A stretch of 64,000 nucleotides of DNA from Rhodocyclaceae bacterium (lineage in GTDB: Bacteria > Pseudomonadota > Gammaproteobacteria > Burkholderiales > Rhodocyclaceae). The stretch lies in assembly GCA_019455325.1 (NCBI GenBank), contig JACFMQ010000002.1, positions 207,353-271,352 of the forward strand, in the 5' to 3' direction. The notes under the pieces were generated by a model that worked only from the letters and a program-made list of their open reading frames with translations, ran no database searches and had not been told where the DNA came from. The stretch's first letter is position 1. Each line of letters starts with the position of its first letter. Made by a program: the position numbers and the translations under genes. Shown piece by piece: positions 1 to 8,766 of this stretch.

Positions 1-1415
1 TAGAAGTTGCCGTCGCCGGCCCGCTGCGCGAACTGCAGTTGTTCGATCGCCTGCAGCAGGCGCCCCTGCTGCACGTACATCTCGGCCAGCGCCCGGTGCT
101 GCTGCAGCTTGCGCCCCTGCGCCGCATGCATCTTCGCCTGCAGGCCGTAGAGCTTGGGGTCGCTGGCGTAGGAGCGCAACTGTTCTGCGAGGAAGCCTTC
201 GAGGCGGTCGTAGGCGCCCATGGAGAAGAGCGCATCGGCGTAGCCGTAGGCCAGCGCGCGCGAGGTCGGGAAACGCTGCAGCGCCTCGCGGAACAGGGCG
301 GCGGCAGCGACGACGTCGCCGGCCGCGGCCTTGATCTCGCCGGCCAGAGATTCGATCATCGCCGACCCCTCGCCCTTCTGCAGCCGGCGCAGCGTCTCGA
401 TCTCGCGCTCGGCGGCGGCGTAATTCTTGGCGCGCAGATGCGCGTAGGCGATGCCGTAGTGCGCCGCTGCCTCGGAAGAGAACTTGCGCTCGCGCAACTG
501 GGTCTCGAACTCGCCGATCGCCTCCTTCGCCGTCCCCTGCTGCGCGCGCAGCTTGGCGCGCACCAGTTGATAGTCGAGGCTGTCGCGGACCTGCCGGTAG
601 GGCGACTGCTGCAGGCGGTTCTGCATGTCGCTGATGCGCTCGACGGTGATCGGGTGCGAGCGCATATAGACCGGCGCGTTGTTCTCGTAGACGCGCGTCG
701 CCCGCTGCAGGCGCTCGAAGAAGTCGGACATGCCGCGCGGATCGAAGCCGGCCTTCTGCAGGATGTCGTAGCCGATGCGGTCGGCCTCGCGCTCGAAGTC
801 GCGCGAGAAGGCGAGCTGCGACTGGACCATCGCCGCCTCGCTGCCGACGATCGCCGCGCCGGTCGCCTGCGAGTTGGAGCGCGCAGCGAGCAGGGCCACG
901 GCCATGGCGATCATGGCCAGCACCGACTGCTTCTTCTGGGTGGAAATCTGCCGCGCCAGATGATGCTGCGTGACGTGCGAGATTTCGTGGGCGACGACGC
1001 CGGCAAGCTCCGACTCGCTCTGCGAGGTGAGCAGGGTGCCGGTATTCACGCCGATGTAGCCGCCGAACATGGCGAAGGCGTTGACCTGGCCGTCGCGGAT
1101 GGCGAAGAAGTGGAAATCGCCGCCGGGATCGGTGCTCGCCGCCACCAGCCGCTGGCCGAGGCGGTTGAGGTAGTCGTTCACCTCCGGGTCGTCGACGTAG
1201 GTCGGCTCGTGCAGGCGGATGTCGTTCATGATGCTCTCGCCGATCTTGCGCTCGAGCTGCGGCGAGAGGTCGGCGCGCGACGACTCGCCGAGGTCCGGCA
1301 GGCTGTCGGCGAGCGCCGGCGGCGGCAGCGCCAGCGACGCGCACAGAAACAGGCACAGCGCCTTGCGGGAGAAGGGACTGCGGGGGGGATGACCAAATGG
1401 CAGCCGTCGATCCAT
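1..1415 (-). CDS. bepA: M48 family metalloprotease with TPR-like C-terminus (BepA/YfgC type), 3' end outside window
   Basis: Periplasmic zinc protease of the family that assists or degrades outer-membrane beta-barrel proteins at the BAM complex. The start chosen is the ATG at 1415. The N-terminus has a basic stretch followed by a hydrophobic segment ending in an Ala-rich signal-peptidase-like site. The zinc motif HEISH lies near residues 143-147, followed by a hydrophobic helix and the downstream EREAD motif carrying the third ligand. The second half is helical and repeat-like with TPR character, as in BepA. The protein runs off position 1, so the C-terminus is missing. It is divergent from moaC with only about 65 bases between them. 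Family assignment is firm; the BepA name is by architecture. Confidence 0.85.
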   Translation of the reverse strand, partial: MDRRLPFGHPPRSPFSRKALCLFLCASLALPPPALADSLPDLGESSRADLSPQLERKIGESIMNDIRLHEPTYVDDPEVNDYLNRLGQRLVAASTDPGGDFHFFAIRDGQVNAFAMFGGYIGVNTGTLLTSQSESELAGVVAHEISHVTQHHLARQISTQKKQSVLAMIAMAVALLAARSNSQATGAAIVGSEAAMVQSQLAFSRDFEREADRIGYDILQKAGFDPRGMSDFFERLQRATRVYENNAPVYMRSHPITVERISDMQNRLQQSPYRQVRDSLDYQLVRAKLRAQQGTAKEAIGEFETQLRERKFSSEAAAHYGIAYAHLRAKNYAAAEREIETLRRLQKGEGSAMIESLAGEIKAAAGDVVAAAALFREALQRFPTSRALAYGYADALFSMGAYDRLEGFLAEQLRSYASDPKLYGLQAKMHAAQGRKLQQHRALAEMYVQQGRLLQAIEQLQFAQRAGDGNF

Positions 1416-1479
1416 GGTGCTATGATAGCGCACCCGCAATACCCATCCGCGCCACCTCCCCATCTTTACGTTTCTTAGC

Positions 1480-1968
1480 ATGACCGCCAACCCGCTGACC
1501 CATTTCGACGCCGCCGGGCAGGCGCACATGGTCGACGTCGCCGCCAAGGCGGAGACGCACCGCGTCGCCCGCGCCGCCGGCAGCATCTTCATGCGGCCGG
1601 AGACGCTGGCGCTGGTCGCCGACGGCACGGCGAAGAAGGGCGACGTCCTCGGCATCGCCCGCATCGCCGCCATCCAGGCGTCGAAGCGCACCGCCGAGCT
1701 GATCCCGCTGTGCCATCCGGTGGCGCTGACCCGCGTCGCCGCCGACTTCGCCGTCGACGCCGAACGCAGCGCCGTGCACATCGAGGTCACGGCGGAATGC
1801 AGCGGCCGCACCGGCGTCGAGATGGAAGCGCTGACCGCCGCCAGCGTCGGCCTGCTGACGGTCTACGACATGCTCAAGGCGGTCGACCGCGGCATGCGCA
1901 TCGAGGGCGTCCGCCTGCTCGAAAAACAGGGCGGCAAGTCCGGCCACTGGCGCGCGGACGCGCCATGA
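1480..1968 (+). CDS. moaC: Cyclic pyranopterin monophosphate synthase MoaC
   Basis: Molybdenum cofactor biosynthesis: converts the cyclic dihydro-GTP product of MoaA to cyclic pyranopterin monophosphate in the cytoplasm. The product is 162 residues, the usual MoaC length. It carries the conserved LIPLCHP segment near residue 75 and the [11 protein letters not shown]...[10 protein letters not shown] signature around 110-130. Its stop overlaps the likely start of soxY by an ATGA, so the two are probably translationally coupled, although MoaC has no direct role in sulfur oxidation. No other moa gene is in the window. Confidence 0.95.
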   Translation: MTANPLTHFDAAGQAHMVDVAAKAETHRVARAAGSIFMRPETLALVADGTAKKGDVLGIARIAAIQASKRTAELIPLCHPVALTRVAADFAVDAERSAVHIEVTAECSGRTGVEMEALTAASVGLLTVYDMLKAVDRGMRIEGVRLLEKQGGKSGHWRADAP

Positions 1969-2462
1969 CGAAAGAACAGCCCATGAATGCCACGTTCACC
2001 CGCCGCCTCTTCCTGCGCGCCGGCGGCGCATCGACGGCGCTGGTCGCGCTCGCCGCGGCCGGCCTGCTGAAGCCGACGCGCGTGCTCGCCGCCGAATGGC
2101 AGCGCGACGCGTTCACCGCCAACACCTTCGCCGGCGCGCTGCAGGCCCATGGCGCGTCCGCCTCGGCCGAGAGCCGCGACATCGTCTTCTCGGCGCCGGA
2201 CATCGCCGAGAACGGCGCCCAGGTCGTCATCGACATCGCCAGCAACCTGCCCGGCAGCCAGACCATCGCCGTCTTCGCCGAGAAGAACCCGATGCCGCTC
2301 GCCGCCAGCGTGCGCTTCGCCAACGGCGCGCTGCCGCAGTTGCGCATCCCGCTCAAGCTGGCGGAAACCATGCGCGTCCGCGCCGTCGTCAAGACTGCCG
2401 ACGGCAAGACCTGGCACGCGCAGAAGGAAATCCGCGTGACGCTCGGCGGCTGCGCCGGCTGA
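1965..2462 (+). CDS. soxY: Thiosulfate oxidation carrier protein SoxY
   Basis: SoxY is the periplasmic carrier subunit whose C-terminal cysteine holds sulfur intermediates during thiosulfate oxidation. The N-terminus has a twin-arginine motif (TRRLFLR) and a hydrophobic Ala-rich segment, so Tat export is expected, usually of the folded SoxYZ pair. The C-terminus ends in GGCAG, a variant of the family GGCGG swinging arm, with the Cys three residues from the end. The start at 1965 (165 aa) overlaps moaC by four bases; an ATG at 1983 (159 aa) also keeps the Tat signal and cannot be excluded. It is followed 15 bases later by soxZ. No soxAX, soxB or soxCD is present here. Confidence 0.92.
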   Translation: MTKEQPMNATFTRRLFLRAGGASTALVALAAAGLLKPTRVLAAEWQRDAFTANTFAGALQAHGASASAESRDIVFSAPDIAENGAQVVIDIASNLPGSQTIAVFAEKNPMPLAASVRFANGALPQLRIPLKLAETMRVRAVVKTADGKTWHAQKEIRVTLGGCAG

Positions 2463-2477
2463 CGCGAAGGAGCCAAG

Positions 2478-2798
2478 ATGAGCGAACCGATCAAGATCCG
2501 CGCCACGCTGCAGGGCGAAATCACCGACATCCGCATTCTCATGCAGCACCCGATGGAAACCGGGCAGCGCAAGGACCCGGCCAGCGGCAAGGTGGTGCCG
2601 GCGCACTTCATCCAGACCTTCCTCGTCTCCGCCAACGGCAAGCCGCTGGTCGAGGGGCAGACCAATACCTCGGTGTCGCGCAACCCGATGCTCGCCTTCA
2701 AGGCCCGCGGCCTGAAGGCCGGCGACAGGCTCGTCGTCAGTTGGCGCGACAACAAGGGCGAGCAGCGCAGCGACGAGGCCGTCGTCGGCGCGGGCTGA
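2478..2798 (+). CDS. soxZ: Thiosulfate oxidation carrier complex protein SoxZ
   Basis: Partner of SoxY in the SoxYZ sulfur-carrier heterodimer of the periplasm. It is 106 residues, full length for SoxZ, with the family pattern of an N-terminal strand (IKIRATLQGEITDIR), the LMQHPMETG segment and a C-terminal immunoglobulin-like fold. It lacks a signal peptide, as expected since SoxZ is carried out with Tat-exported SoxY. A purine-rich GAAGGAG lies just upstream of the ATG. It is the last gene of the apparent moaC-soxY-soxZ unit, and the hairpin at 2831-2846 downstream may stop transcription from both sides. Confidence 0.95.
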   Translation: MSEPIKIRATLQGEITDIRILMQHPMETGQRKDPASGKVVPAHFIQTFLVSANGKPLVEGQTNTSVSRNPMLAFKARGLKAGDRLVVSWRDNKGEQRSDEAVVGAG

Positions 2799-2823
2799 AG
2801 GCGCCGCGCCGCCCGCCGGGCAT

Positions 2824-2846
2824 AAAAAAACCCGCCTCGCGGCGGG
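2824..2846 (-). terminator. Rho-independent terminator of the cold-shock gene
   Basis: A CCCGCC/GGCGGG stem with a TCGC loop lies at 2831-2846. Read on the minus strand it is followed by seven T residues (2824-2830), the layout of an intrinsic terminator for the cold-shock gene that ends at 2870. The stem could also slow transcripts arriving from soxZ. Confidence 0.85.
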
Positions 2847-2869
2847 CTCTTCAAGCGTCCTGAGGAAAA

Positions 2870-3073
2870 TCAGGCGCGCTGGATATTCGAGGCCTGCTTG
2901 CCCTTCGGACCCTGGGTCACGTCGAAGGAGACCTTCTCGCCTTCCTTGAGGGTCTTGAAGCCGTTCATCGTGATCGCGGAGAAGTGAGCGAACAGATCCT
3001 CGCTGCCGTCATCCGGAGTGATGAAACCGAAACCCTTGGCGTCGTTGAACCACTTGACCGTACCAGTTGCCAT
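2870..3073 (-). CDS. Cold-shock domain protein (CspA family)
   Basis: Small single-strand nucleic-acid-binding protein, probably an RNA chaperone. The product is 67 residues, the normal CspA length. It has the RNP1-like KGFGFI and RNP2-like LFAHFSAI motifs near residues 16-21 and 29-36. An in-frame upstream ATG at 3136 would add a non-conserved tail. The start at 3073 was chosen because the family begins [10 protein letters not shown] and because AGGAAG sits eight bases upstream. It is divergent from clpS across a 230-base spacer and ends in its own terminator. Which Csp paralogue it is cannot be told. Confidence 0.95.
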   Translation of the reverse strand: MATGTVKWFNDAKGFGFITPDDGSEDLFAHFSAITMNGFKTLKEGEKVSFDVTQGPKGKQASNIQRA

Positions 3074-3303
3074 ATTGCGACTTCCTTGAAAAAAGACTGA
3101 ATCCGGGTTTTCGCCCGACTGCGTGTTTGCTTTCAACGTCGGACTGCCCGGCAGCGGCCGGCCGCAACCACTTGAGAAGACAAACTGCGGCTTTTTTACT
3201 CGACTCGCCAGAATGCGTCAAGCATTTTATCGACGCCGCAGCGCGAAGCGCTTCCGCGGCACGACGCTATTGCACATTCGGGGCGACCAATTAGAATCAG
3301 GCC

Positions 3304-3612
3304 ATGGCGACAAGGCATCAAGGAGACGGGCTTCTCGAGGCTCGACGGGCGCAGGCGAAGCTGCCGCCGCTGTACAAGGTTCTGCTGCTCAACGACGATT
3401 TCACACCGATGGATTTCGTGGTCGCGGTACTGCAGAAGTTTTTCGGCATGGACCGAGAACAAGCGACGCGAATCATGCTCAAAGTCCATAACGAGGGTCG
3501 CGGCCTCGCCGGGGTCTACCCCCGCGACATCGCCGCCACCAAGGTGGAACAGGTTGCGGCCTTTGCCCGCGAGCACCAGCATCCGCTGGCTTGCGTCATG
3601 GAGGAAAACTGA
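3304..3612 (+). CDS. clpS: ATP-dependent Clp protease adaptor ClpS
   Basis: Adaptor that brings N-degron substrates to the ClpAP protease and modulates ClpA. It is 102 residues with the family core [17 protein letters not shown] at about 25-41, and the helix bearing the VHNEGRG segment near residue 63. Its stop codon directly abuts the start of clpA, the classical clpS-clpA arrangement, so the two are co-translated. The N-terminal tail of about 20 residues is the flexible part that engages ClpA. Confidence 0.96.
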   Translation: MATRHQGDGLLEARRAQAKLPPLYKVLLLNDDFTPMDFVVAVLQKFFGMDREQATRIMLKVHNEGRGLAGVYPRDIAATKVEQVAAFAREHQHPLACVMEEN

Positions 3613-5871
3613 ATGATCGCGCAGGAACTGGAAGTCAGCTTGCACATGGCCTTCGTCGAGGCCAGGCAGAAGCGACACGAATTCATCACCGTCGAGCATC
3701 TGCTGCTGGCGCTGCTCGACAACCCGTCGGCGGCCGAAGCGCTGCGCGCCTGCGGGGCGAGCATCGAGGTTCTGCGCCGCGATCTGAACAAGTTCATCGC
3801 CGAGCACACGCCGACCGTGGCCGGCGAGGACGAGATCGACACGCAGCCGACGCTCGGCTTCCAGCGCGTGATCCAGCGCGCCATCCTGCACGTGCAGTCC
3901 TCCGGCAAGAAGGAGGTGAACGGCGCCAACGTGCTCGTCGCCATCTTCGGCGAGAAGGATTCGCACGCTGTCTACTACCTGCAGAAGCAGGGCGTCACCC
4001 GTCTCGACGTGGTCAATTTCATCTCGCACGGCATCAGCAAGGTGCCGCAGCAGAAGGCGCCGACCGAGGGCGAGGTGGAGACCGAGGGCGAGCAGCAGGC
4101 GAACACCGGGCCGCTGGAGAACTTCACGCTCAACCTGAACGCGCTGGCACTGGCCGGCAAGATCGACCCGCTGATCGGCCGCGACAAGGAACTCGAGCGC
4201 GTCATCCAGACGCTGTGCCGCCGCCGCAAGAACAACCCGCTGCTGGTCGGCGAGGCCGGCGTCGGCAAGACGGCGATCGCCGAGGGCCTGGCCCGGCGCA
4301 TCGTCGAGAGCGAGGTGCCGGAGATTCTCGCGCAGGCCAACGTCTACGCGCTCGACATGGGCGCCCTGCTCGCCGGCACCAAGTACCGCGGCGACTTCGA
4401 GCAGCGCCTCAAAAGCGTATTGAAGCAGTTGCAGGAGAACCCGAACGCGATCCTCTTCATCGACGAGATCCACACGCTGATCGGCGCCGGCGCCGCCTCG
4501 GGCGGCACGCTCGACGCCTCCAACCTGCTCAAGCCGGCGCTCTCGTCCGGCCAGTTGAAGTGCATCGGCGCGACCACCTACAACGAATACCGCGGCATCT
4601 TCGAGAAGGACCACGCGCTCTCCCGCCGCTTCCAGAAGATCGACGTGTCCGAGCCGTCGGTGGCCGAGACCGTCGAGATCCTGAAGGGCCTCAAGCCGCG
4701 CTTCGAGGCGCACCACGGCATCCGCTACTCGGCCTCGGCGCTGACCTCGGCGGTGGAGCTGTCGGTACGCTTCATCAACGACCGCCACCTGCCGGACAAG
4801 GCCATCGACGTGATCGACGAGGCCGGCGCGGCGCAGCGCATCCTGCCGAAGTCGAGGCAGAAGAAGACGATCGGCAAGCAGGACATCGAGGAGATCGTCG
4901 CCAAGATCGCGCGCATCCCGTCGACGCACGTCACCACCGACGACCGCAGCAGCCTGAAGAACCTCGACCGCGACCTGAAGGCCGTGGTCTTCGGCCAGGA
5001 CGCGGCGATCGACGCGCTCGCCAAGGCGATCAAGATGGCCCGCTCCGGCCTCGGCAGCCCAGGCAAGCCGATCGGCGCCTTCCTCTTCTCCGGCCCGACC
5101 GGCGTCGGCAAGACCGAGGTCGCCAAGCAGCTCGCCTACTGCATGGGCATCGAACTGCTGCGCTTCGACATGTCGGAATACATGGAACGCCACGCCGTCT
5201 CGCGGCTGATCGGCGCGCCGCCGGGCTACGTCGGCTACGACCAGGGCGGCCAGTTGACCGAGGCGGTGACGAAGAAGCCGTACTGCGTGCTGCTGCTCGA
5301 CGAGATCGAGAAGGCGCACCCGGACATCTACAACATCCTGCTGCAGGTGATGGACCACGGCACGCTGACCGACAACAACGGGCGCAAGGCCGACTTCCGC
5401 AACGTGGCCATCATCATGACCACCAACGCCGGCCAGGAAGCGATCCAGAAGACGACCATGGGCTTCACCACCGAGAGGAAGGTCGGCGACGAGATGGTCG
5501 AGATCAAGCGCCTGTTCACGCCGGAATTCCGCAACCGGCTGGACGCCATCGTCTCGTTCAGTCCGCTCGACCACGAGGTGATCCTGCGCGTCGTCGACAA
5601 GTTCCTGATGCAGCTCGAGATGCAGTTGCACGAGAAGAAGGTCGACGCGATCTTCACCGACGCGCTGAAGCAGCATCTGGCGAAGAAGGGCTTCGACCCG
5701 CTGATGGGCGCCCGGCCGATGGCCCGGCTGATCCAGGACACGATCCGCGCCGCGCTCGCCGACGAACTGCTCTTCGGGCGGCTGGCCAGCGGCGGCAAGG
5801 TCACCGTCGACCTCGACGCCGACGAGAAGGTGAAGCTGCTCTTCGAGGAGGAGGCGGCCGAGGTCGCCTGA
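3613..5871 (+). CDS. clpA: ATP-dependent Clp protease ATP-binding subunit ClpA
   Basis: AAA+ unfoldase that feeds substrates into ClpP. At 752 residues it is full length. It has the Clp N-domain repeats (1-140), a first AAA module with Walker A GEAGVGKT at 213-220 and FIDEIHTL Walker B, and a second module with GPTGVGKT at 494-501 and [11 protein letters not shown]. The pore-loop segment GYVGYD is intact. In the ClpP-docking loop the canonical IGL tripeptide of E. coli reads MGF in TTMGFTT. It directly follows clpS and ends before a strong terminator. A long open frame on the opposite strand is a GC-rich shadow. Confidence 0.97.
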   Translation: MIAQELEVSLHMAFVEARQKRHEFITVEHLLLALLDNPSAAEALRACGASIEVLRRDLNKFIAEHTPTVAGEDEIDTQPTLGFQRVIQRAILHVQSSGKKEVNGANVLVAIFGEKDSHAVYYLQKQGVTRLDVVNFISHGISKVPQQKAPTEGEVETEGEQQANTGPLENFTLNLNALALAGKIDPLIGRDKELERVIQTLCRRRKNNPLLVGEAGVGKTAIAEGLARRIVESEVPEILAQANVYALDMGALLAGTKYRGDFEQRLKSVLKQLQENPNAILFIDEIHTLIGAGAASGGTLDASNLLKPALSSGQLKCIGATTYNEYRGIFEKDHALSRRFQKIDVSEPSVAETVEILKGLKPRFEAHHGIRYSASALTSAVELSVRFINDRHLPDKAIDVIDEAGAAQRILPKSRQKKTIGKQDIEEIVAKIARIPSTHVTTDDRSSLKNLDRDLKAVVFGQDAAIDALAKAIKMARSGLGSPGKPIGAFLFSGPTGVGKTEVAKQLAYCMGIELLRFDMSEYMERHAVSRLIGAPPGYVGYDQGGQLTEAVTKKPYCVLLLDEIEKAHPDIYNILLQVMDHGTLTDNNGRKADFRNVAIIMTTNAGQEAIQKTTMGFTTERKVGDEMVEIKRLFTPEFRNRLDAIVSFSPLDHEVILRVVDKFLMQLEMQLHEKKVDAIFTDALKQHLAKKGFDPLMGARPMARLIQDTIRAALADELLFGRLASGGKVTVDLDADEKVKLLFEEEAAEVA

Positions 5872-5891
5872 CCCGCTTGCCACGGACCGGA

Positions 5892-5922
5892 CAGCCATGC
5901 CAAAGTGCATGGCTGTTTTTTT
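5892..5922 (+). terminator. Rho-independent terminator of clpSA
   Basis: A 9-bp perfect stem (CAGCCATGC / GCATGGCTG, 5892-5900 and 5907-5915) with a 6-base loop is followed by seven T residues. It sits about 20 bases after the clpA stop and separates clpSA from the RraA-like gene. Confidence 0.9.
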
Positions 5923-5948
5923 GCCCATCGATCCAGGAAGCCTCCGCC

Positions 5949-6440
5949 ATGACCTTCAAGACCCCCGACCTCTGCGACCAGTTCGAGGCCGAACTCGGCA
6001 AGTCCGTGCGCGTCGTCGCGCCGATGTTCAGGCACTACGGCGGCCGCAAGGCGTTCAGCGGACGCATCGCCACGCTCAAGCTGTTCGAGGACAATTCGCT
6101 GGTGCGCACTGCCTTCGCCGAGGACGGCAAGGGCAAGGTGCTGGTCATCGACGGCGGCGGCTCGCTGCGCTGCGCGCTGGTCGGCGACCAGTTGGCGATC
6201 CTGGCGCAGAAGAACGGCTGGGAGGGCGTCGTGGTCTACGGCTGCATCCGCGACTCGGCGGACATCGCCGGCATCGACATCGGCGTGCGCGCGCTCGACA
6301 CGCATCCGCAGAAGAGCATCAAGAGGAACGTCGGCGAGCGCGACGTGGCCGTCACCTTCGGCGGCGTCACCTTCCACCCCGGCGAGTACCTGTACGCCGA
6401 CGAGGACGGCGTGCTCGTCGCGGCGCAGCCGCTGGTCTGA
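5949..6440 (+). CDS. rraA: RraA family protein (RNase E inhibitor-like / HMG-OMG aldolase-like)
   Basis: Product of 163 residues matching the RraA family, whose members either bind and inhibit RNase E or act as 4-hydroxy-4-methyl-2-oxoglutarate/oxaloacetate aldolases. The start at 5949 has AGGAAG eight bases upstream and begins [13 protein letters not shown], typical of the family. The [15 protein letters not shown] segment and the YGCIRDS motif (substrate or metal pocket, with Arg and Asp near residues 97-98) are present, so catalytic residues look intact. Between the enzyme and regulator roles the sequence alone does not decide. It follows the clpA terminator and so is probably transcribed separately. 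It is convergent with the chemoreceptor gene. Confidence 0.9.
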   Translation: MTFKTPDLCDQFEAELGKSVRVVAPMFRHYGGRKAFSGRIATLKLFEDNSLVRTAFAEDGKGKVLVIDGGGSLRCALVGDQLAILAQKNGWEGVVVYGCIRDSADIAGIDIGVRALDTHPQKSIKRNVGERDVAVTFGGVTFHPGEYLYADEDGVLVAAQPLV

Positions 6441-6454
6441 CCCCGGCAGGCCGG

Positions 6455-8251
6455 TCAGATTTCCAGCAGCGCCATGCTGTCGAGGCCGATGCGGACGTTG
6501 CCCCAGGAGCGGCCGTCGACGACGACCGGCATGTTGATCTCGGAAAGGATCTCGCCGGTGTCGCGGGCATAGGTCTGCAGCAGCATCGGCGAGGTGTTCT
6601 TGGCCGCGCGCTGACCGGTCGGATCGGTCCAGATGCGGCGCGTGCGGTTGCCGACGAGGTCGGCCTGGTAGTCGCCGGTGAGCGCCTTCGAGAACTTCAG
6701 GTTGTGGATGCCGATGTAGGCCTTGCTGTCGATGACGATCGTGAACACGCCGCCCTTCATCTGCGCCAGCGCCGACTCGAACAGGGGCTGCACCTCGCGC
6801 TCGAAGTCCGGCAGGTAGGAGACGCCGTATTTCTGCGGGTTGGTGTTCGGGATCGGCTGGTAGTTCTGATCCCAGATATTGACGCCGCGCTTCGCCAGTT
6901 CGGAGAGCTTGTTCTGGATCAGGTCGCGGAATTCGCGCGCCTTTTCGACGTTGTAGTCGAACGCGCCGCGGCCGACCTTGAAGCGCGAGACGAGCTCCTG
7001 CACGCTTTCCGTGGCCTGTGACAGGCCGACCGTCGACTGCTCGGAGCCGGCCATGTTCGCGGCCACCTCGGCCGACAGATCGTGGATGTGGCTGACGTTG
7101 TCGTGCACCTGGGCATTGGCCGCCGTCAGTTCCTCCATGGCCGAGGCGATCTGCACCAGTTGTTCGCTGGTTCGCTCGAAATCCTCGACCATCTGTCGGA
7201 ACTGGCCGGACGAACGCTCGACCACCTCGCGCGTCTGGCCGATGTCGGCGTTGATCACCTCGTTTTCACCCTGCGTCTCGCGGACCAGGCCGATCATGCC
7301 GCCGATGTTCTCGGTGATTTCCTCGGTGGCGAGGTTCACCCGCTCGGCGAGCTTCCTGACCTCGTCTGCGACCACGGCGAAGCCGCGGCCGGCCTCGCCG
7401 GCGCGCGCTGCCTCGATGGCGGCGTTCAGGGCGAGCAGGTTGGTCTGGTCGGCGATCTCCTTGATCAGCGCGGCGATCTGGCGAATGCTGTCGGAGCGCC
7501 GGCTGAGGTTGCCGACGGTGTCGTTGAAGCGCCCCAGCTTGTCGCTCACCGACTGCACCTTGGTGACGATGTCGAGCATCTCGTTGAGCGAGCTGCGCGC
7601 CGTGCCGAGACTGCTCTCCGTCGCATGGGAGATGACGTCGGCGGCGCCCGAGACTTCCTGGATCGCCTGCGTCGTCTCGTTGCTGGCGGTGAACACGAGT
7701 TCCGTGATCTCGCCCTGCTTCGTCGCCTTGGCCGAGGTCTCGCCGACGTTCTTGCGCACGATGACCGCCTCGCGCGCGATGCTGACGCTGCTTTTCCTGA
7801 CCTCGTGGATGATCTGGCGCATCTTGTCGGCGAAGCGGTTGTAGCTGTTCGCCAGTTCGCGCAGTTCGTCGTGCGAGTAGACCGGCAGGTTCTTGGAGAA
7901 GTCGCCCTCGCCGCGGGCGATCTCGTCGAAGATGGTGGTGATCGCCCGCACCGGGCGCACGATCAGGAAGCGGATGTAGAGAATCTGGCCGATGTTCCAG
8001 ATCAGGGCGACGACGGTGAGCCCGAGCATCAGCCACAGCCCGTGATCGAACGCTGCCTGCACCGGACCGAGAACCTCCTGCGGCACCTGGCCGCTGGACA
8101 GCAGCTTGCCGATCTGCCGGCTCTGGTAGATGTAGACCGCCAGGTAGGCGAGATCCAGGATGAAGAGGAGAAGGAAACTGGAAAGCTTGCGCGTCAGACT
8201 GCCCCAGCAGGTACGCTCGAACCAATCGTAGAATTCCCAGAAAAGCTTCAT
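6455..8251 (-). CDS. Methyl-accepting chemotaxis protein with C-terminal sensor-like domain
   Basis: Chemoreceptor of 598 residues. Two membrane helices lie near 25-44 and 73-98 with only about 28 residues between them, so there is almost no periplasmic sensor. A HAMP domain (about 98-150) and a long coiled-coil signalling domain follow, with the highly conserved hairpin tip [35 protein letters not shown] around 266-300. After the signalling domain is a separate soluble region (about 435-598) with [18 protein letters not shown] and WGNVRIG motifs, resembling the Cache-like domains placed at the C-terminus of some proteobacterial receptors. The ATG at 8251 was preferred to the GTG at 8254 because GGAGG is then better spaced. 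The ligand is unknown. Confidence 0.9.
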   Translation of the reverse strand: MKLFWEFYDWFERTCWGSLTRKLSSFLLLFILDLAYLAVYIYQSRQIGKLLSSGQVPQEVLGPVQAAFDHGLWLMLGLTVVALIWNIGQILYIRFLIVRPVRAITTIFDEIARGEGDFSKNLPVYSHDELRELANSYNRFADKMRQIIHEVRKSSVSIAREAVIVRKNVGETSAKATKQGEITELVFTASNETTQAIQEVSGAADVISHATESSLGTARSSLNEMLDIVTKVQSVSDKLGRFNDTVGNLSRRSDSIRQIAALIKEIADQTNLLALNAAIEAARAGEAGRGFAVVADEVRKLAERVNLATEEITENIGGMIGLVRETQGENEVINADIGQTREVVERSSGQFRQMVEDFERTSEQLVQIASAMEELTAANAQVHDNVSHIHDLSAEVAANMAGSEQSTVGLSQATESVQELVSRFKVGRGAFDYNVEKAREFRDLIQNKLSELAKRGVNIWDQNYQPIPNTNPQKYGVSYLPDFEREVQPLFESALAQMKGGVFTIVIDSKAYIGIHNLKFSKALTGDYQADLVGNRTRRIWTDPTGQRAAKNTSPMLLQTYARDTGEILSEINMPVVVDGRSWGNVRIGLDSMALLEI

Positions 8252-8633
8252 CACTCCCTCCGCGTCTTATTTATCGCATCATGCCATGCAGCATGACCGT
8301 GACCCGATTGTAACAACGGCACTGCGGCGAGGGAATCCGCATGACCTCCGCAAGCGCGGCCGGGCGGCCGCGCAAAAATGACGTCGACAAATATCATCGA
8401 CGCAAGTCGCTGATTACTATCGGCATAAAATCGTCGCCTGTCCGGCCGGGAGTTCACTGCGGCGCACCGCGCATTTCGTGAAGTCGCAAGCGACGGAACG
8501 CCGATCCGTGACGCCGCGGCCGCCGCCCCGATGCCCGATGCGGGCCGAGCCGGTTTTCACAAGATGAACGGCGTTTCGCGATTCGGAATTTGCAGCGCAA
8601 CACCATGATCCATAAAGATTTTAAAAAATCTTA

Positions 8634-8679
8634 TGTCTTATATAAGACACTTGTTCGACCTGCCATTCCTCTCTATACT
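8634..8679 (+). promoter_or_regulatory. aceA promoter with 16-bp perfect palindrome
   Basis: A perfect palindrome TGTCTTATATAAGACA (8634-8649) lies directly upstream of a good sigma-70-like promoter: TTGTTC (8651-8656), 17-base spacer, TATACT (8674-8679). The palindrome centre would be at about -44, suiting an activator. An AT-rich inverted repeat (AAGATTTT / AAAATCTT-like, 8615-8632) is immediately upstream. Nearly the same palindrome occurs before the TSUP-aceB unit at 33312. The rest of the 8252-8766 spacer shows no supported gene. Confidence 0.65.
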
Positions 8680-8766
8680 CACTCCATCGGCCGAAACGGT
8701 CGCGCGCCGCTGGCGCGGCCGCCGGAAACCGGATTTTTCAACCCGAAAACCCATTGAGGACAGAGC

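Noticed and set aside
3196-5928. A 910-codon open frame on the minus strand opposite clpA
   Set aside because: It is a GC-rich shadow of clpS-clpA: composition is low-complexity (Arg, Val, Asp, Leu, His), it has no family motif, and clpA on the other strand is certain. The same applies to long opposite-strand frames over bepA, aceA, gdhA, aceB, the TonB receptors and others.
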